A stretch of 64,000 bases of DNA. Origin: Sphingopyxis macrogoltabida. Lineage in GTDB: Bacteria > Pseudomonadota > Alphaproteobacteria > Sphingomonadales > Sphingomonadaceae. Made by a program: the position numbers and the translations under genes. The stretch is taken from NCBI GenBank assembly GCA_003241685.1, contig QFPJ01000003.1:1-64000 (forward strand). The letters run 5' to 3'. Below, piece by piece: positions 9,419-17,780 of this stretch; positions within the stretch are counted from its first letter, which is position 1, and each line of letters starts with the position of its first letter. The notes under the pieces are model-generated. The model did not search any database and was not told the origin of the DNA. It worked only from the letters and a program-made list of their open reading frames with translations.

Positions 9419-10105
9419 TTACCGCTCGTTCAGATAATAGCGTTCGCGCGCGGTCAGGTCGTCGGCAAGATCATAGACGATCGGCTGGCCGGTCGGGATT
9501 TCAAGCCCCGTGATGTCGGCGTCCGAAATGCCCGACAGATGCTTGACCAGCGCGCGCAGGCTGTTGCCGTGCGCCGAGATCAGCACCGTCTTGCCCGCTT
9601 TCAGCTCGGGCACGATCGCGCTGTCATAATAGGGCAGGACGCGTGCGATCGTGTCCTTCAGGCTTTCGGTCGCGGGGATCGCGATGCCGGCATAGCGCGG
9701 ATCGGCCGACAGGTCGTAGGGCGACCCCACATCGAGCGGCGGGGGCGGGGTGTCGAAGCTGCGGCGCCAGATCTTGACCTGATCCTCGCCATGCTTCGCC
9801 GCCGTCTCCGCCTTGTCGAGACCGGTCAGGCCGCCATAATGGCGTTCGTTGAGGCGCCAGTCCTTGGTCACGGGCAGCCACAGCCGACCCATCGCCTCCA
9901 GCGCCAGGTTGAGCGTCTTGATCGCGCGCGTTTGGACCGAGGTGAAACCGACATCGGGCGCCACGCCCTTTTCCTTCATCAGCTCGCCGGCCGCCCAGGC
10001 CTCGGCCGCGCCCTTTTCGGTCACGTCGACATCCCACCAGCCGGTGAAGCGGTTTTCCAGATTCCACTGCGACTGGCCGTGACGGATGAGAATGAGCTGA
10101 GGCAT
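9419..10105 (-). CDS. gpmA: 2,3-bisphosphoglycerate-dependent phosphoglycerate mutase
   Basis: 228 residues, the normal length. It interconverts 3- and 2-phosphoglycerate in glycolysis and gluconeogenesis through a phosphohistidine intermediate. The signature RHGQSQWNLENRFTGW is at the N terminus with the phosphorylated His at residue 9. NERHYGGLTGLDK, with the catalytic Glu, and the second catalytic His in SAHGNSLRAL follow. The ATG at 10105 has GAAGGA upstream. It is divergent from the Hsp20 gene and convergent with the TonB receptor gene, 16 bases from its end. Confidence 0.96.
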   Translation of the reverse strand: MPQLILIRHGQSQWNLENRFTGWWDVDVTEKGAAEAWAAGELMKEKGVAPDVGFTSVQTRAIKTLNLALEAMGRLWLPVTKDWRLNERHYGGLTGLDKAETAAKHGEDQVKIWRRSFDTPPPPLDVGSPYDLSADPRYAGIAIPATESLKDTIARVLPYYDSAIVPELKAGKTVLISAHGNSLRALVKHLSGISDADITGLEIPTGQPIVYDLADDLTARERYYLNER

Positions 10106-10174
10106 GTTCGGTCCTTCGTCCGGAGGAAATTCGCCGCCCTTTAGCGCCGCTTGTCGCCGAAGGACAACAGCCCT

Positions 10175-10202
10175 CTTGAAAAGGTTTCGCCTGTTACCAG
10201 AT
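10175..10202 (+). promoter_or_regulatory. Candidate sigma-32 (RpoH) promoter for the Hsp20 gene
   Basis: CTTGAAA at 10175-10181 matches the heat-shock -35 element exactly. After 15 bases, CCAGAT at 10197-10202 differs by one base from the -10 core CCATAT. The element sits about 90 bases before the small heat-shock protein start, the position expected for RpoH control. The -10 match is imperfect. Confidence 0.4.
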
Positions 10203-10293
10203 TGGCCGCATCCGGTCGCCGAAACGGGACCGGATGGCGATCGCGGCATGTGTCTGCGGTCCCTTTGCTTCGCTTTACAAGGAAGGAATGACC

Positions 10294-10752
10294 ATGCGTA
10301 ACAGCTTCGACTGGACCCCCTATCGCCGTTCGACCGTCGGTTTCGACCGATTGTTCGATTTTCTGGAAACCGGCGGTTCGGGCGCTGAAAATTATCCACC
10401 GTTCGATATCGAAAAGGTCGCCGACGACCATTTCCGCATCACCCTGGCGGTTGCCGGCTTCAAGGACGGCGAAATCGACATCACCGCCCAGCAGAACATG
10501 CTGACCGTCAGCGGCCGCAAGGCGCCGGTTGCCGAGGGTGAGGGCCGCCAACTGCTGTACAGCGGCATCGCGACGCGCGCGTTCGAGCGCCGCTTCCAGC
10601 TCGCCGATTTCGTGCGGGTGGACAAGGCCGACCTGGCCGACGGCCTGCTGACCATCGACCTGGTGCGCGAAGTGCCCGAGGCGATGAAGCCGCACAAGAT
10701 CGCGATCGGCGGCGCGCAGCCGAGGGTGATCGAGGACCGGAAGGCCGCGTAA
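10294..10752 (+). CDS. Small heat-shock protein, Hsp20/IbpA family
   Basis: 152 residues. It is an ATP-independent chaperone that holds unfolding proteins in the cytosol and forms large oligomers. The alpha-crystallin domain spans about residues 35-130, with FDIEKVADDHFRITLAVAGF at its start and the loop VDKADLADGLLTIDL near its end, corresponding to the family A-x-x-x-x-G-V-L motif. The ATG at 10294 is chosen over the one at 10288 because AAGGAAGGA lies six bases upstream of it. A likely RpoH promoter and a strong terminator bracket it as a single-gene unit. Confidence 0.93.
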   Translation: MRNSFDWTPYRRSTVGFDRLFDFLETGGSGAENYPPFDIEKVADDHFRITLAVAGFKDGEIDITAQQNMLTVSGRKAPVAEGEGRQLLYSGIATRAFERRFQLADFVRVDKADLADGLLTIDLVREVPEAMKPHKIAIGGAQPRVIEDRKAA

Positions 10753-10778
10753 CGACAGGCCGTCCACGGCGAAACATG

Positions 10779-10812
10779 CGGGGTCCGGAAGCCGTTTCCG
10801 GGCCCCGTTTTT
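10779..10812. terminator. Intrinsic terminator after the Hsp20 gene (convergent with GNAT gene)
   Basis: CGGGGTCCGGAA pairs with TTCCGGGCCCCG (12 pairs, one G-U) around a five-base loop, followed by five T residues at 10808-10812. It lies between two convergent genes. Confidence 0.85.
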
Positions 10813-10839
10813 CTGCCCGAAATCGCTGAGGTTAGGACC

Positions 10840-11322
10840 TTAGACCGCGCGCGTCATGAAACGGCTGAACGGGTCGGGCCTATAGTCGCCAAAGGGATCG
10901 CATTCCGCAAAACCATGAGCGCGGTATAGCGCCAGCGCGGGTTCGAACGCGGATCCCGATCCTGTTTCGAGACTGAGCCGGTCGAGTCCGTGGCGGCGCG
11001 CTTCGTCGATGATATGGCCGAGCATCCGCGCCGCGACGCCCTGTCGCAGAAACATTTCGGCGGTGCGCATCGACTTGATCTCGCCATGCCCCGCGCCCAG
11101 CATCTTGAGCGCGCCGCAACCCGCGAGTTCCGCGCCCCGGTGGATCGACCAGAAGGTCACGCCGCCGGCGCGCAGCCCGTCGAAATCCAGGAAATGACAG
11201 CTTCCGGCCGGCGAGTTCGCGAGCATCCCCGCGAAATGCACCTCGAGCAGCGCGCGGATCGCGGCGCCCGACAGATCGTCCTCGACGATCCGCCAGCCGT
11301 CCGCATCCGCGCTGCGCGTCAC
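10840..11322 (-). CDS. GNAT-family N-acetyltransferase
   Basis: 160 residues. The acetyl-CoA binding region is visible as MFLRQGVAARMLGHIIDEA, a variant of the RxxGxG/A loop, followed by LSLETGSG and ALALYRAHGFAECDPFGDY, the usual C-terminal GNAT elements. The fold transfers acetyl from acetyl-CoA to an amine; the substrate is unknown. The start appears to be GTG at 11322, overlapping the stop of the carboxypeptidase gene as GTGA, so it is probably translationally coupled to that gene. Confidence 0.88.
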   Translation of the reverse strand: MTRSADADGWRIVEDDLSGAAIRALLEVHFAGMLANSPAGSCHFLDFDGLRAGGVTFWSIHRGAELAGCGALKMLGAGHGEIKSMRTAEMFLRQGVAARMLGHIIDEARRHGLDRLSLETGSGSAFEPALALYRAHGFAECDPFGDYRPDPFSRFMTRAV

Positions 11323-12440
11323 AGCATCCGGTCCAGCGTCCGCAGGCAGGCGTGGGCGAGCAGTTTCGATCGTTCGGGCGACCAGCCCTGTTCCGGGTCG
11401 GGCAGGTCGCGATTGTCCTTGAACGGCATTTCCAGCGTCATCGACACGGCGCCGAAGCGTTCGGCAAGCTGCGTCGTCGACATCGACAGATTGGCTTTGC
11501 CCGGTGCCGATGCCTGATAGCCAAGGTCGGTCTGGAAATCGGGGGTATTCGCGGCGAGCGCCTGTTCGAACGCCTTATATTTGTCCATCTGTGCGGGATC
11601 GAGCGACGGAATGCCTTCGAAACCCGCCAGGAAAACGGCCGGAATCGCTTCGTCGCCGTGCACGTCCATCGCCCAGTCGACCCCGGTTTCATCCATCGCG
11701 GCCCGCACGCACAACACTTCGGGACTGCGCTCGGCCGTCGGATTGTCCCATTCGCGATTGAGGTTCACGCCGGCGAAATTGGTCCGCAGATGGCCGCGCC
11801 GCGATCCGTCGGGATTCATGTTCGGTACGATGTGGAAACGGCATTTCTGCCGCAGCGACCGCGCATGGGGATCGGCGGGGTCGGTCAGCATTTCCAGCGC
11901 GCCTTCCATCCACCATTCGGCCATCGATTCGCCGGGATGCTGACGGGCATAGAGCCAGACCTCCGTATCGCCCGTCCCCATTTCCAGACAATCCATCGGC
12001 TGCCCTTCCAGGCTAGTGCCGAGGCAGCGATGGGTCACGCCGTCGCATGTCGCGACCGAAGACACCAAATCATGGTGGCGTTCCATCGAGTAGGGCGCGA
12101 AATAGGCGATCCACAGCACCGGGCTTTCGGCGGTGTGGCGGATCGTCAGCGTTCCGCCGCCGGCATTGGCGTCATAATCGGTGTCCAGCCGAAACCAATG
12201 TTCGCGGTCGATGCTGGCACAAGCGGCATAGCCGGTCCAGCCATCGGGATAGGCCGATGCGGCAAGTCCCGCGATCGCCAGGTCCAGCGTGTCGCCCACC
12301 GCGCAGGCGACGCGAAAATGGAACCATTGGTAGAATTCGGATTCGCGATCCTTTCGGATCGACAGATGCGCCGACGTGCCGTCGACCGAATCCACGACGA
12401 TATTGCCGCTGTCGAACGCGGCGTTGATGCTGATGGTCAT
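11319..12440 (-). CDS. M14-family zinc carboxypeptidase (cytosolic type)
   Basis: 373 residues. An N-terminal beta domain (about residues 1-130) precedes the M14 catalytic domain. Zinc ligands are seen in ARQHPGESMAEWW (His and Glu) and in AMDVHGDEAIP (His). The substrate-binding segment is NPDGSRRGHLRTN followed by GVNLNREW, and the catalytic Glu is likely in SMTLEMPFKDN. There is no signal peptide. This architecture belongs to the cytosolic carboxypeptidase-like subfamily, whose bacterial substrates are largely unknown. It sits in a three-gene coupled run: its start overlaps the DUF4136 gene stop and its stop overlaps the GNAT start. Confidence 0.88.
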   Translation of the reverse strand: MTISINAAFDSGNIVVDSVDGTSAHLSIRKDRESEFYQWFHFRVACAVGDTLDLAIAGLAASAYPDGWTGYAACASIDREHWFRLDTDYDANAGGGTLTIRHTAESPVLWIAYFAPYSMERHHDLVSSVATCDGVTHRCLGTSLEGQPMDCLEMGTGDTEVWLYARQHPGESMAEWWMEGALEMLTDPADPHARSLRQKCRFHIVPNMNPDGSRRGHLRTNFAGVNLNREWDNPTAERSPEVLCVRAAMDETGVDWAMDVHGDEAIPAVFLAGFEGIPSLDPAQMDKYKAFEQALAANTPDFQTDLGYQASAPGKANLSMSTTQLAERFGAVSMTLEMPFKDNRDLPDPEQGWSPERSKLLAHACLRTLDRML

Positions 12441-13063
12441 GGGACGCTGATAGTGCGTCCGGATTCGCCGGGGAAGTCCTTGAATAAGGCTTCGGCCAAT
12501 TTCGCGGCCGCCAGCCCCGGCTGCGCCGCCGGCGCCTTTTCGGGCACGGCCGTGATCGCGCGGCCTTCCCACAGGGCCTGACCCGTGGCCGCATCGTCGA
12601 TACGGACCGAGAGCTGCAGATCCTGCATCCGCCGCGATCCGCCGCCCAGATTGATCCCAAGGCCCAGACCGACGCCCGATCCATAGCTGCCCGTCGATCC
12701 GCCGACGCCGACCGAAACGGGCGAGCGACGGCCCGCGGTCTCCCGGTCGCCGCGGTCGAAACCGATGCGGACCTTCAGCGGCGCGGTCGCCCCCTGCGGC
12801 GCAGCGGCAAGTCCCTGAAGCTGAAGCTGGCGTTCCACCGCACCGCGATAGCTGTTCCATTCGAGCGACGGCTGTCCACCGCCTTCCCAGGCGGCCGCAT
12901 CGCCGAGCGGCGCGACCTCGACCGTATAGCGCGTCCCGGGCGCCCAGCCCGCGACGGCATTGCCGTGAAAACGCGTCACCTCGACCGGCGGCACCGTCGT
13001 GGTGCAGCCGGCAAGGAACAGGGAGGCTGCACCGAGCAGCACGACAGGGGAACGGAGCGTCAT
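12437..13063 (-). CDS. DUF4136 domain lipoprotein
   Basis: 208 residues. A lipoprotein signal ends in the lipobox FLAGC at about residue 20. The mature part resembles DUF4136: a strand-rich region, then a glycine/serine-rich loop (SVGVGGSTGSYGSGVGLG), then LSVRIDDAATGQALWEGRA near the C terminus, as in other cell-envelope lipoproteins of this family. The function is unknown. It is the first gene of the run with the M14 peptidase (ATGA overlap at 12437-12440). Confidence 0.8.
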   Translation of the reverse strand: MTLRSPVVLLGAASLFLAGCTTTVPPVEVTRFHGNAVAGWAPGTRYTVEVAPLGDAAAWEGGGQPSLEWNSYRGAVERQLQLQGLAAAPQGATAPLKVRIGFDRGDRETAGRRSPVSVGVGGSTGSYGSGVGLGLGINLGGGSRRMQDLQLSVRIDDAATGQALWEGRAITAVPEKAPAAQPGLAAAKLAEALFKDFPGESGRTISVP

Positions 13064-13176
13064 CGCACCATCATGCGCCAGATAAAATGGCCTGGCAATG
13101 AACGGGTCGGGGAACGGTCGGGGCGCGCGACAATCGATCGGCCGCGAAAAAGGGCGGAACCCCGTCCGCCCTTTGA

Positions 13177-13845
13177 TCACCGATAGAAGATATGGTTGTC
13201 GATTTGCGCGATCCGCGTCTTGCGCCAGCCGGGCGAGACGTAGCGGGCGTGAAAAAACAGCGCGCCGGGCGCATGATTCTTCCAGCTTCCGTCGCGCGCG
13301 ATCTGGGCGATCGCGATGGCATTCGCCCATTGACGGCCTTCGCGGACCGCCGGCATGCGGCCGCCGCGCACGAAGCTGAACTGGCTTTTCTGATGAACGA
13401 CGCCGCAAAGGCTCGTCGGGAAACGGCCCGAATTCGCGCGGTTGATCACGACATGCGCGACGGCGAGCTGGCCGACGAGCGATTCGCCGCGCGATTCAAA
13501 ATAAACGGCCCCCGCAAGGCAGCGAAGTTCGGGATCGAGATCCGCCGGGCGCGGTGTGGCGGCGACGAGGGCGGCCAGCGATTCGGCGGTAATGGGCACA
13601 TCAGGCACGCCATCGTCGATTTGATCCGCCTCCCCTTCATCAGCCGGGTCGGCCGGCGACGGGAAGGTGGGCGAAAGATCCGCCGGTTCGGCTTCGACAG
13701 GCGCAGGGGCACCGGGAAGCGTGATCGCAGGAATATTGGCATCGGCCGCCAGATCGCTGGCGAAGCCGGGTTCCGCCAGCATCAGCGTCGCGGCGGCGGT
13801 CATGCCGACAGCGGCCACGCTGGCGGCGTTGAGAATGCGACTCAT
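13177..13845 (-). CDS. Cell wall hydrolase, SleB/Hydrolase_2 family
   Basis: 222 residues. The ATG at 13845 opens a hydrophobic signal or anchor (residues 1-30), followed by an acidic, proline-rich spacer (about 35-90). The Hydrolase_2 domain contains AVYFESRGES with the presumed catalytic Glu, VAHVVINRANS and SQFSFVRGG, ending in GALFFHARYVSPGWR. The family cleaves peptidoglycan glycan strands, first described in spore germination but common in alphaproteobacteria as envelope remodelling enzymes. A frame extension to 14019 lacks a signal peptide at its N terminus and is not favoured. Confidence 0.85.
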   Translation of the reverse strand: MSRILNAASVAAVGMTAAATLMLAEPGFASDLAADANIPAITLPGAPAPVEAEPADLSPTFPSPADPADEGEADQIDDGVPDVPITAESLAALVAATPRPADLDPELRCLAGAVYFESRGESLVGQLAVAHVVINRANSGRFPTSLCGVVHQKSQFSFVRGGRMPAVREGRQWANAIAIAQIARDGSWKNHAPGALFFHARYVSPGWRKTRIAQIDNHIFYR

Positions 13846-14040
13846 ATAGTCCGTCAAAAAGGCGGCTGATGAACCCAATGAACAGACGGGGGCGGGATTT
13901 CGGTCCCGAAGCCGTCTGCGGTCATCATCCGACTGCGTGTCCGAACCCTTGTATCGGATCGACGGGACAAACCCGTGCAACCCGCGGAACGACCTACGCG
14001 TTATGGAATGGCGGGCCACCTATGTTGCGCCGCACCCAAG

Positions 14041-14379
14041 TCAAGTTAACGCGCCCCATTCGGCGACGAGCCGTGGCGCATCTGCGATATCCAGTTCAAC
14101 GATCCATAGGTCCGGGTCGGCGTTGCGACGCCGGTCGTAATAGGCGCGCCGCTCCTCATCGTCGGCCGATTCGGCCGGGCCAACGCTATCCCAGCGCGGA
14201 TTTCCGTCCATCGACAGGCGACGTTCCAGCAGCGGGCCCGGGCGGCCACGATCGATACATTGAATCAACAGGACGCCCGCGTCGGCATCGCCGACCGCCA
14301 GAACGACCGCAAAGCCGCCAGCCGCTTCGGCACGGCGCATGATCAGGTCGACGAGGAAACGGCTTTTCAGCCGTGCCAT
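14041..14379 (-). CDS. DUF1491 family protein
   Basis: 112 residues. The pattern MARLKSRFLVDLIMRRAEA followed by GDADAGVLLIQ and a C-terminal DPDLWIVELD is that of DUF1491, a small cytosolic family found almost only in alphaproteobacteria. The function is unknown. It lies between ptsN and the SleB-type gene in a same-strand run, 21 bases from the end of ptsN. Confidence 0.8.
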   Translation of the reverse strand: MARLKSRFLVDLIMRRAEAAGGFAVVLAVGDADAGVLLIQCIDRGRPGPLLERRLSMDGNPRWDSVGPAESADDEERRAYYDRRRNADPDLWIVELDIADAPRLVAEWGALT

Positions 14380-14400
14380 GGCCGAAAAAATCCGGAAATG

Positions 14401-14865
14401 TCAGGCCGCGTCGCGGGCTTCGGCATCGACAAGCAGCGCATAGAGCGCCTCGTCGTTCTTCGCCCCGCGCAGCCGTTCGGCCATATCTTCGTTGCGCAGC
14501 ATGCGCGACACGCCGGCAAGCGCCTTGAGATGATCCGCGCCCGCATCGAGGGGCGAGAGAAGAACGAAAAGCAGATCGACCGGCAAGCCGTCCACCGCCG
14601 CGAAATCGACCGGGCGCGCAAGTTGCAGAAACAGCCCGCGCACCCCGGTGAGATCCGCCATCTTGGCATGCGGCAGCGCGATGCCCCGGCCGAAACCCGT
14701 CGAGCCGAGCCGTTCGCGTTCGAGCAGCGCCTCGCTGACCTCGCCCGCGTCGAGGCCGAGCGAACGGCTCGCCAGATCGCCGACAAAAGGAAACAGGGCC
14801 TTTTTCGAATCGATCGGCACATGCGCCCGCACTGTCGCGGGATAGAGGAGAGAAGAAAGATTCAT
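14401..14865 (-). CDS. ptsN: Nitrogen-related PTS enzyme IIA
   Basis: 154 residues from the ATG at 14865. It is the phosphoacceptor of the regulatory PTS (PtsP-PtsO-PtsN), which controls potassium uptake, nitrogen and stress responses rather than sugar transport. The phosphorylation site is His66 in GFGRGIALPHAK, followed by the typical VDLLFVLLSP segment. A longer frame starting at 14922 is less likely. The gene lies just downstream of hpf, the same neighbourhood as in many proteobacteria, where the two are co-transcribed. Confidence 0.93.
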   Translation of the reverse strand: MNLSSLLYPATVRAHVPIDSKKALFPFVGDLASRSLGLDAGEVSEALLERERLGSTGFGRGIALPHAKMADLTGVRGLFLQLARPVDFAAVDGLPVDLLFVLLSPLDAGADHLKALAGVSRMLRNEDMAERLRGAKNDEALYALLVDAEARDAA

Positions 14866-15013
14866 CGCTTTGGTCAAATCTGCATCACCGCCGGGAAGGC
14901 CTTGCAGCCGTTCCAGTTTCATCGATCACGGATCGGTTCTGGGCCCCGCCATCCCGGCTTTAGGACATCATTGGGCGCGGCCCTTAGGCCGGATGGCGAA
15001 GAAAATCCAGCCC

Positions 15014-15589
15014 TTATCGCGGTTCGACCCAGCCGATCGTCCCGTCGCGGCGGCGATAAACCATGTTGTGCGATCCCGTCTTGCTGTTCACGAACAGCAG
15101 CGCGTTGGTGTCGCGCAGGTCGAGCATCATCACCGCGTCGGAAACGCTGCTGTTCGGAATGTCGACCCGGGTTTCGGCGATGATCGCCGGCGCATCGCCT
15201 GCCTCATCATCGTCCGTGCCGGCATCGAAGACGGTATAGCTGGCGTTGTCGTCGATCTCGTCCATCGTCGGCAGCAGCGGGCCGGACGAACTGTTGCGAT
15301 CCTTCAGGCGGCGCATATAGCGGCGCAGCTGCTTTTCGATGCGTTCGGCGGCGCCCTCGAACGCGACGTGGGCATCCTGTGCCTGGCCGTGCCCCTTCAG
15401 CACCAGACCCTGCATGACATGCGCGACGATATCGCACTGGAAACTGTCGTGCGGCCCCTTGCCGAAGGTCGCGTGGGCGCCGATCGCGCGGGAGAAATAT
15501 TTGTCGGCAATCGCGTTCATCCGGTCGGACACATGCGCTTGCAGCGCTTCGCCGGTTTCGATCTGGTGACCAGAGACGCGGATTTCCAT
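15014..15589 (-). CDS. hpf: Ribosome hibernation promoting factor, long form
   Basis: 191 residues, the long-HPF length. The N-terminal S30AE domain (about 1-100) starts MEIRVSGHQIETGEALQAHV and binds the 30S decoding region. An acidic linker (GTDDDEAGD) leads to a C-terminal dimerisation domain with SDAVMMLDLRDTNALLFVN, which joins two 70S ribosomes into inactive 100S dimers in stationary phase. The start is fixed by a strong AAGGAG seven bases upstream of 15589. Confidence 0.95.
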   Translation of the reverse strand: MEIRVSGHQIETGEALQAHVSDRMNAIADKYFSRAIGAHATFGKGPHDSFQCDIVAHVMQGLVLKGHGQAQDAHVAFEGAAERIEKQLRRYMRRLKDRNSSSGPLLPTMDEIDDNASYTVFDAGTDDDEAGDAPAIIAETRVDIPNSSVSDAVMMLDLRDTNALLFVNSKTGSHNMVYRRRDGTIGWVEPR

Positions 15590-15632
15590 TATTCTTCTCC
15601 TTCCAGAAACGCAGCGACGGCCTGGGCCGCCG

Positions 15633-16328
15633 TTACGGATTATCGTGCCATAGGGGCCCGGTAAGGCCGGCCACGAATTCGGCATGACGCGCCAGCTCCG
15701 CGGGGGTTGCCGCATGCGCGCGCGGTTCGCGATAGGCGCGGGGGAATTCCACGCGAGCAGGAACGGCGGCGGCGCGCGCTGGAACGGCCGCCTCGGCCGC
15801 CAGGCCAAGACCGATCTGCCGGCCGCCGGTCATTTCGATATAGAGATGCGCCAGCAATTCGGCGTCGAGCAGCGCGCCATGCTTCACCCGGTGGCTGCGA
15901 TCGATGCCGTAACGCGTACAAAGCGCATCCAGGCTGTGCTTGGCGCCGGGATGCAGCTTGCGCGCCATCTGCACGGTGCAGCACATCCGCGCCATGTCGA
16001 GCCCCGGCCGGCCGGCGCGGGCGAGTTCGGCATTGAGGAAGCCGAAATCGAACGCGGCATTATGCGCGATCATCGGCGAATCGCCCAGAAATTCGAGAAT
16101 TTCATCGACGCGCGTCGCAAAGAAGGGTTTGTCCGAAAGAAACTGGATCGACAGACCGTGCACCGCCTCTGCCGCGGCCGGCATGTCGCGCTCGGGATTG
16201 AAATAGGCGTGAAAGGTGACGCCCGTTTCGCGCCGGTCGATCAATTCGACGCACCCGATTTCGACCAGCCTGTCCCCGGTCTTGGGATCGAGTCCCGTGG
16301 TTTCAGTATCAAAAATAATCTCACGCAT
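15633..16328 (-). CDS. dnaQ: DNA polymerase III epsilon subunit (3'-5' proofreading exonuclease)
   Basis: 231 residues. It is a DEDDh exonuclease that removes misincorporated bases as part of the Pol III core. Asp7 and Glu9 are in FDTETTGLD, the next metal aspartate is in IAHNAAFDFGFLN, and His and Asp are in HRVKHGALLDAELLA. The C-terminal tail from about residue 180 is Ala/Pro/Arg-rich and ends in the alpha-subunit-binding region. It is the last gene of the maf-aroE-coaE-dnaQ cluster beside oriC, 19 bases after coaE. Confidence 0.95.
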   Translation of the reverse strand: MREIIFDTETTGLDPKTGDRLVEIGCVELIDRRETGVTFHAYFNPERDMPAAAEAVHGLSIQFLSDKPFFATRVDEILEFLGDSPMIAHNAAFDFGFLNAELARAGRPGLDMARMCCTVQMARKLHPGAKHSLDALCTRYGIDRSHRVKHGALLDAELLAHLYIEMTGGRQIGLGLAAEAAVPARAAAVPARVEFPRAYREPRAHAATPAELARHAEFVAGLTGPLWHDNP

Positions 16329-16347
16329 CGAACGGATAACCTGAACC

Positions 16348-16971
16348 CTATCGCGCCCGGAAACAAGAGGCGATGGCGCGAATCTGGCGGTGCGTCTCGC
16401 TTTTTGGGCGGCCCGTTTCGATAATGAAATCGGCGCGCGCGCGCTTGACCCGATCGGGAACCTGCAGACGGCGAATCGCCTTCAGCTTCGCCCGCGTCAT
16501 TCCGGGGCGGCGCATCACGCGCTTCGTCTGCATCCACGCCGGCGCCGAAACGACCGCGATCGCCCCCACCCGTCGCCAGCCGCCTTTTTCGAACAGGAGC
16601 GGGATGTCGAGGATTACGACATCGCGCGCCCGGTGGCGCATCAGGAACTTGTGCTGAGCCCGGGCCACGGCCGGATGAACGATGGCTTCCAGCGCGGCAA
16701 GTTCATGGCCATTTCCCAGCACATGAGCGCCCAGCTTCTGCCGATCGACGCCCTTCGCGCCCGTGGTGCCGGGAAAGCGCGCCTCGATCGCCGCGACCAG
16801 TGCCCCACCAGGACCCTGAAGCCGGTGCACCTCGGCATCGGCATCGAAGACGGGAATGCCCTCGCGCTCGAACATCGCCGCCGCGGTCGATTTTCCCATG
16901 CCGATCGAGCCGGTCAGGCCGAGGATGAAGGGCCGGCGAAGACGGGCGCCGGAATGCCGGTTGAAGCTCAT
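16348..16971 (-). CDS. coaE: Dephospho-CoA kinase
   Basis: 207 residues. It phosphorylates the 3'-hydroxyl of dephospho-CoA in the final step of CoA synthesis. The P-loop is GLTGSIGMGKST (about residues 18-29). DADAEVHRL follows, then DIPLLFEKGG and the lid region RRPGMTRAKLKAI. The start overlaps the aroE stop by four bases (ATGA at 16968-16971), so the two are coupled. Confidence 0.95.
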   Translation of the reverse strand: MSFNRHSGARLRRPFILGLTGSIGMGKSTAAAMFEREGIPVFDADAEVHRLQGPGGALVAAIEARFPGTTGAKGVDRQKLGAHVLGNGHELAALEAIVHPAVARAQHKFLMRHRARDVVILDIPLLFEKGGWRRVGAIAVVSAPAWMQTKRVMRRPGMTRAKLKAIRRLQVPDRVKRARADFIIETGRPKSETHRQIRAIASCFRAR

Positions 16972-17780
16972 GCGGTCAGCAGCGCGCGAAGCTCGTCGTC
17001 GCGGCCCTCCGGAGGGGAGCGGCCGAAGAATAATTCGAAGGCGAGCGCCGCCTGACCGATCAGCATGTCGAGCCCGTCGACGGTGCCCAGCCCACGGGCT
17101 TCGGCCGCTTTCAGAAGGCAGGTCTGGAGCGGGGCATAGACGAGGTCGTAAACGATGGCGTCGGCCGGCAACGGCGACAGGTCGATATCGAGCGGGGGTT
17201 GGCCGGTCATGCCGAGACTGCTCGCGTTGACGAGCAGGGCGGCGGGCGGCAGCGGGGTGTCGAGACCCGCCACATCGCCTTTCAGGCCGAATGTCGCGAG
17301 CAGGCCCATCGCCTTCAGCGGGCTGCGATTGAGGATCGTCACATGGCCGACGCCCGCCCTGGCGAGCGCGAACAGCACCGCGCGGGCCGCGCCGCCCGCG
17401 CCGACGACCGCGACCGGCGCGCCCGTCAGGTCGGTTTCGGCAAGCGGGGCATAGAAGCCCGCCGCGTCGGTGTTGGTGCCGATCAGGGCGCCGCCCGGTT
17501 GGCGCACGACGGTGTTCATCGCGCCGATCGTGCCGCGAATGTCGCCCGGATCATCGACGAGATCCATCACCGCGAGCTTGTGGGGTATGGTGACATTGCA
17601 GCCGCGCCAGTCGGGATCGGCGCGGCGCTGCTCGATATAGGCGGGCAGGTCGCCGGGGGTCACATGCGTGCGGCGATAATCGCCGTCGATGCCCAACGCC
17701 TGCAGCCAGAAGCCATGGATCAACGGCGATTTCGAATGAGCGATCGGATCGCCGATCACCTCTGCATAGGGTCCGGTCAT
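16968..17780 (-). CDS. aroE: Shikimate dehydrogenase (NADP+)
   Basis: 270 residues. It reduces 3-dehydroshikimate to shikimate in aromatic amino acid synthesis. The shikimate-binding part is GDPIAHSKSPLIHGFWL, with the catalytic lysine in NVTIPHKLAVMD. The nucleotide-binding motif is AVVGAGGAARAVLFAL and the C-terminal site is DGLDMLIGQAALAFELF. Overlaps of four bases with both maf and coaE place it inside a tightly coupled operon. Confidence 0.96.
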   Translation of the reverse strand: MTGPYAEVIGDPIAHSKSPLIHGFWLQALGIDGDYRRTHVTPGDLPAYIEQRRADPDWRGCNVTIPHKLAVMDLVDDPGDIRGTIGAMNTVVRQPGGALIGTNTDAAGFYAPLAETDLTGAPVAVVGAGGAARAVLFALARAGVGHVTILNRSPLKAMGLLATFGLKGDVAGLDTPLPPAALLVNASSLGMTGQPPLDIDLSPLPADAIVYDLVYAPLQTCLLKAAEARGLGTVDGLDMLIGQAALAFELFFGRSPPEGRDDELRALLTA

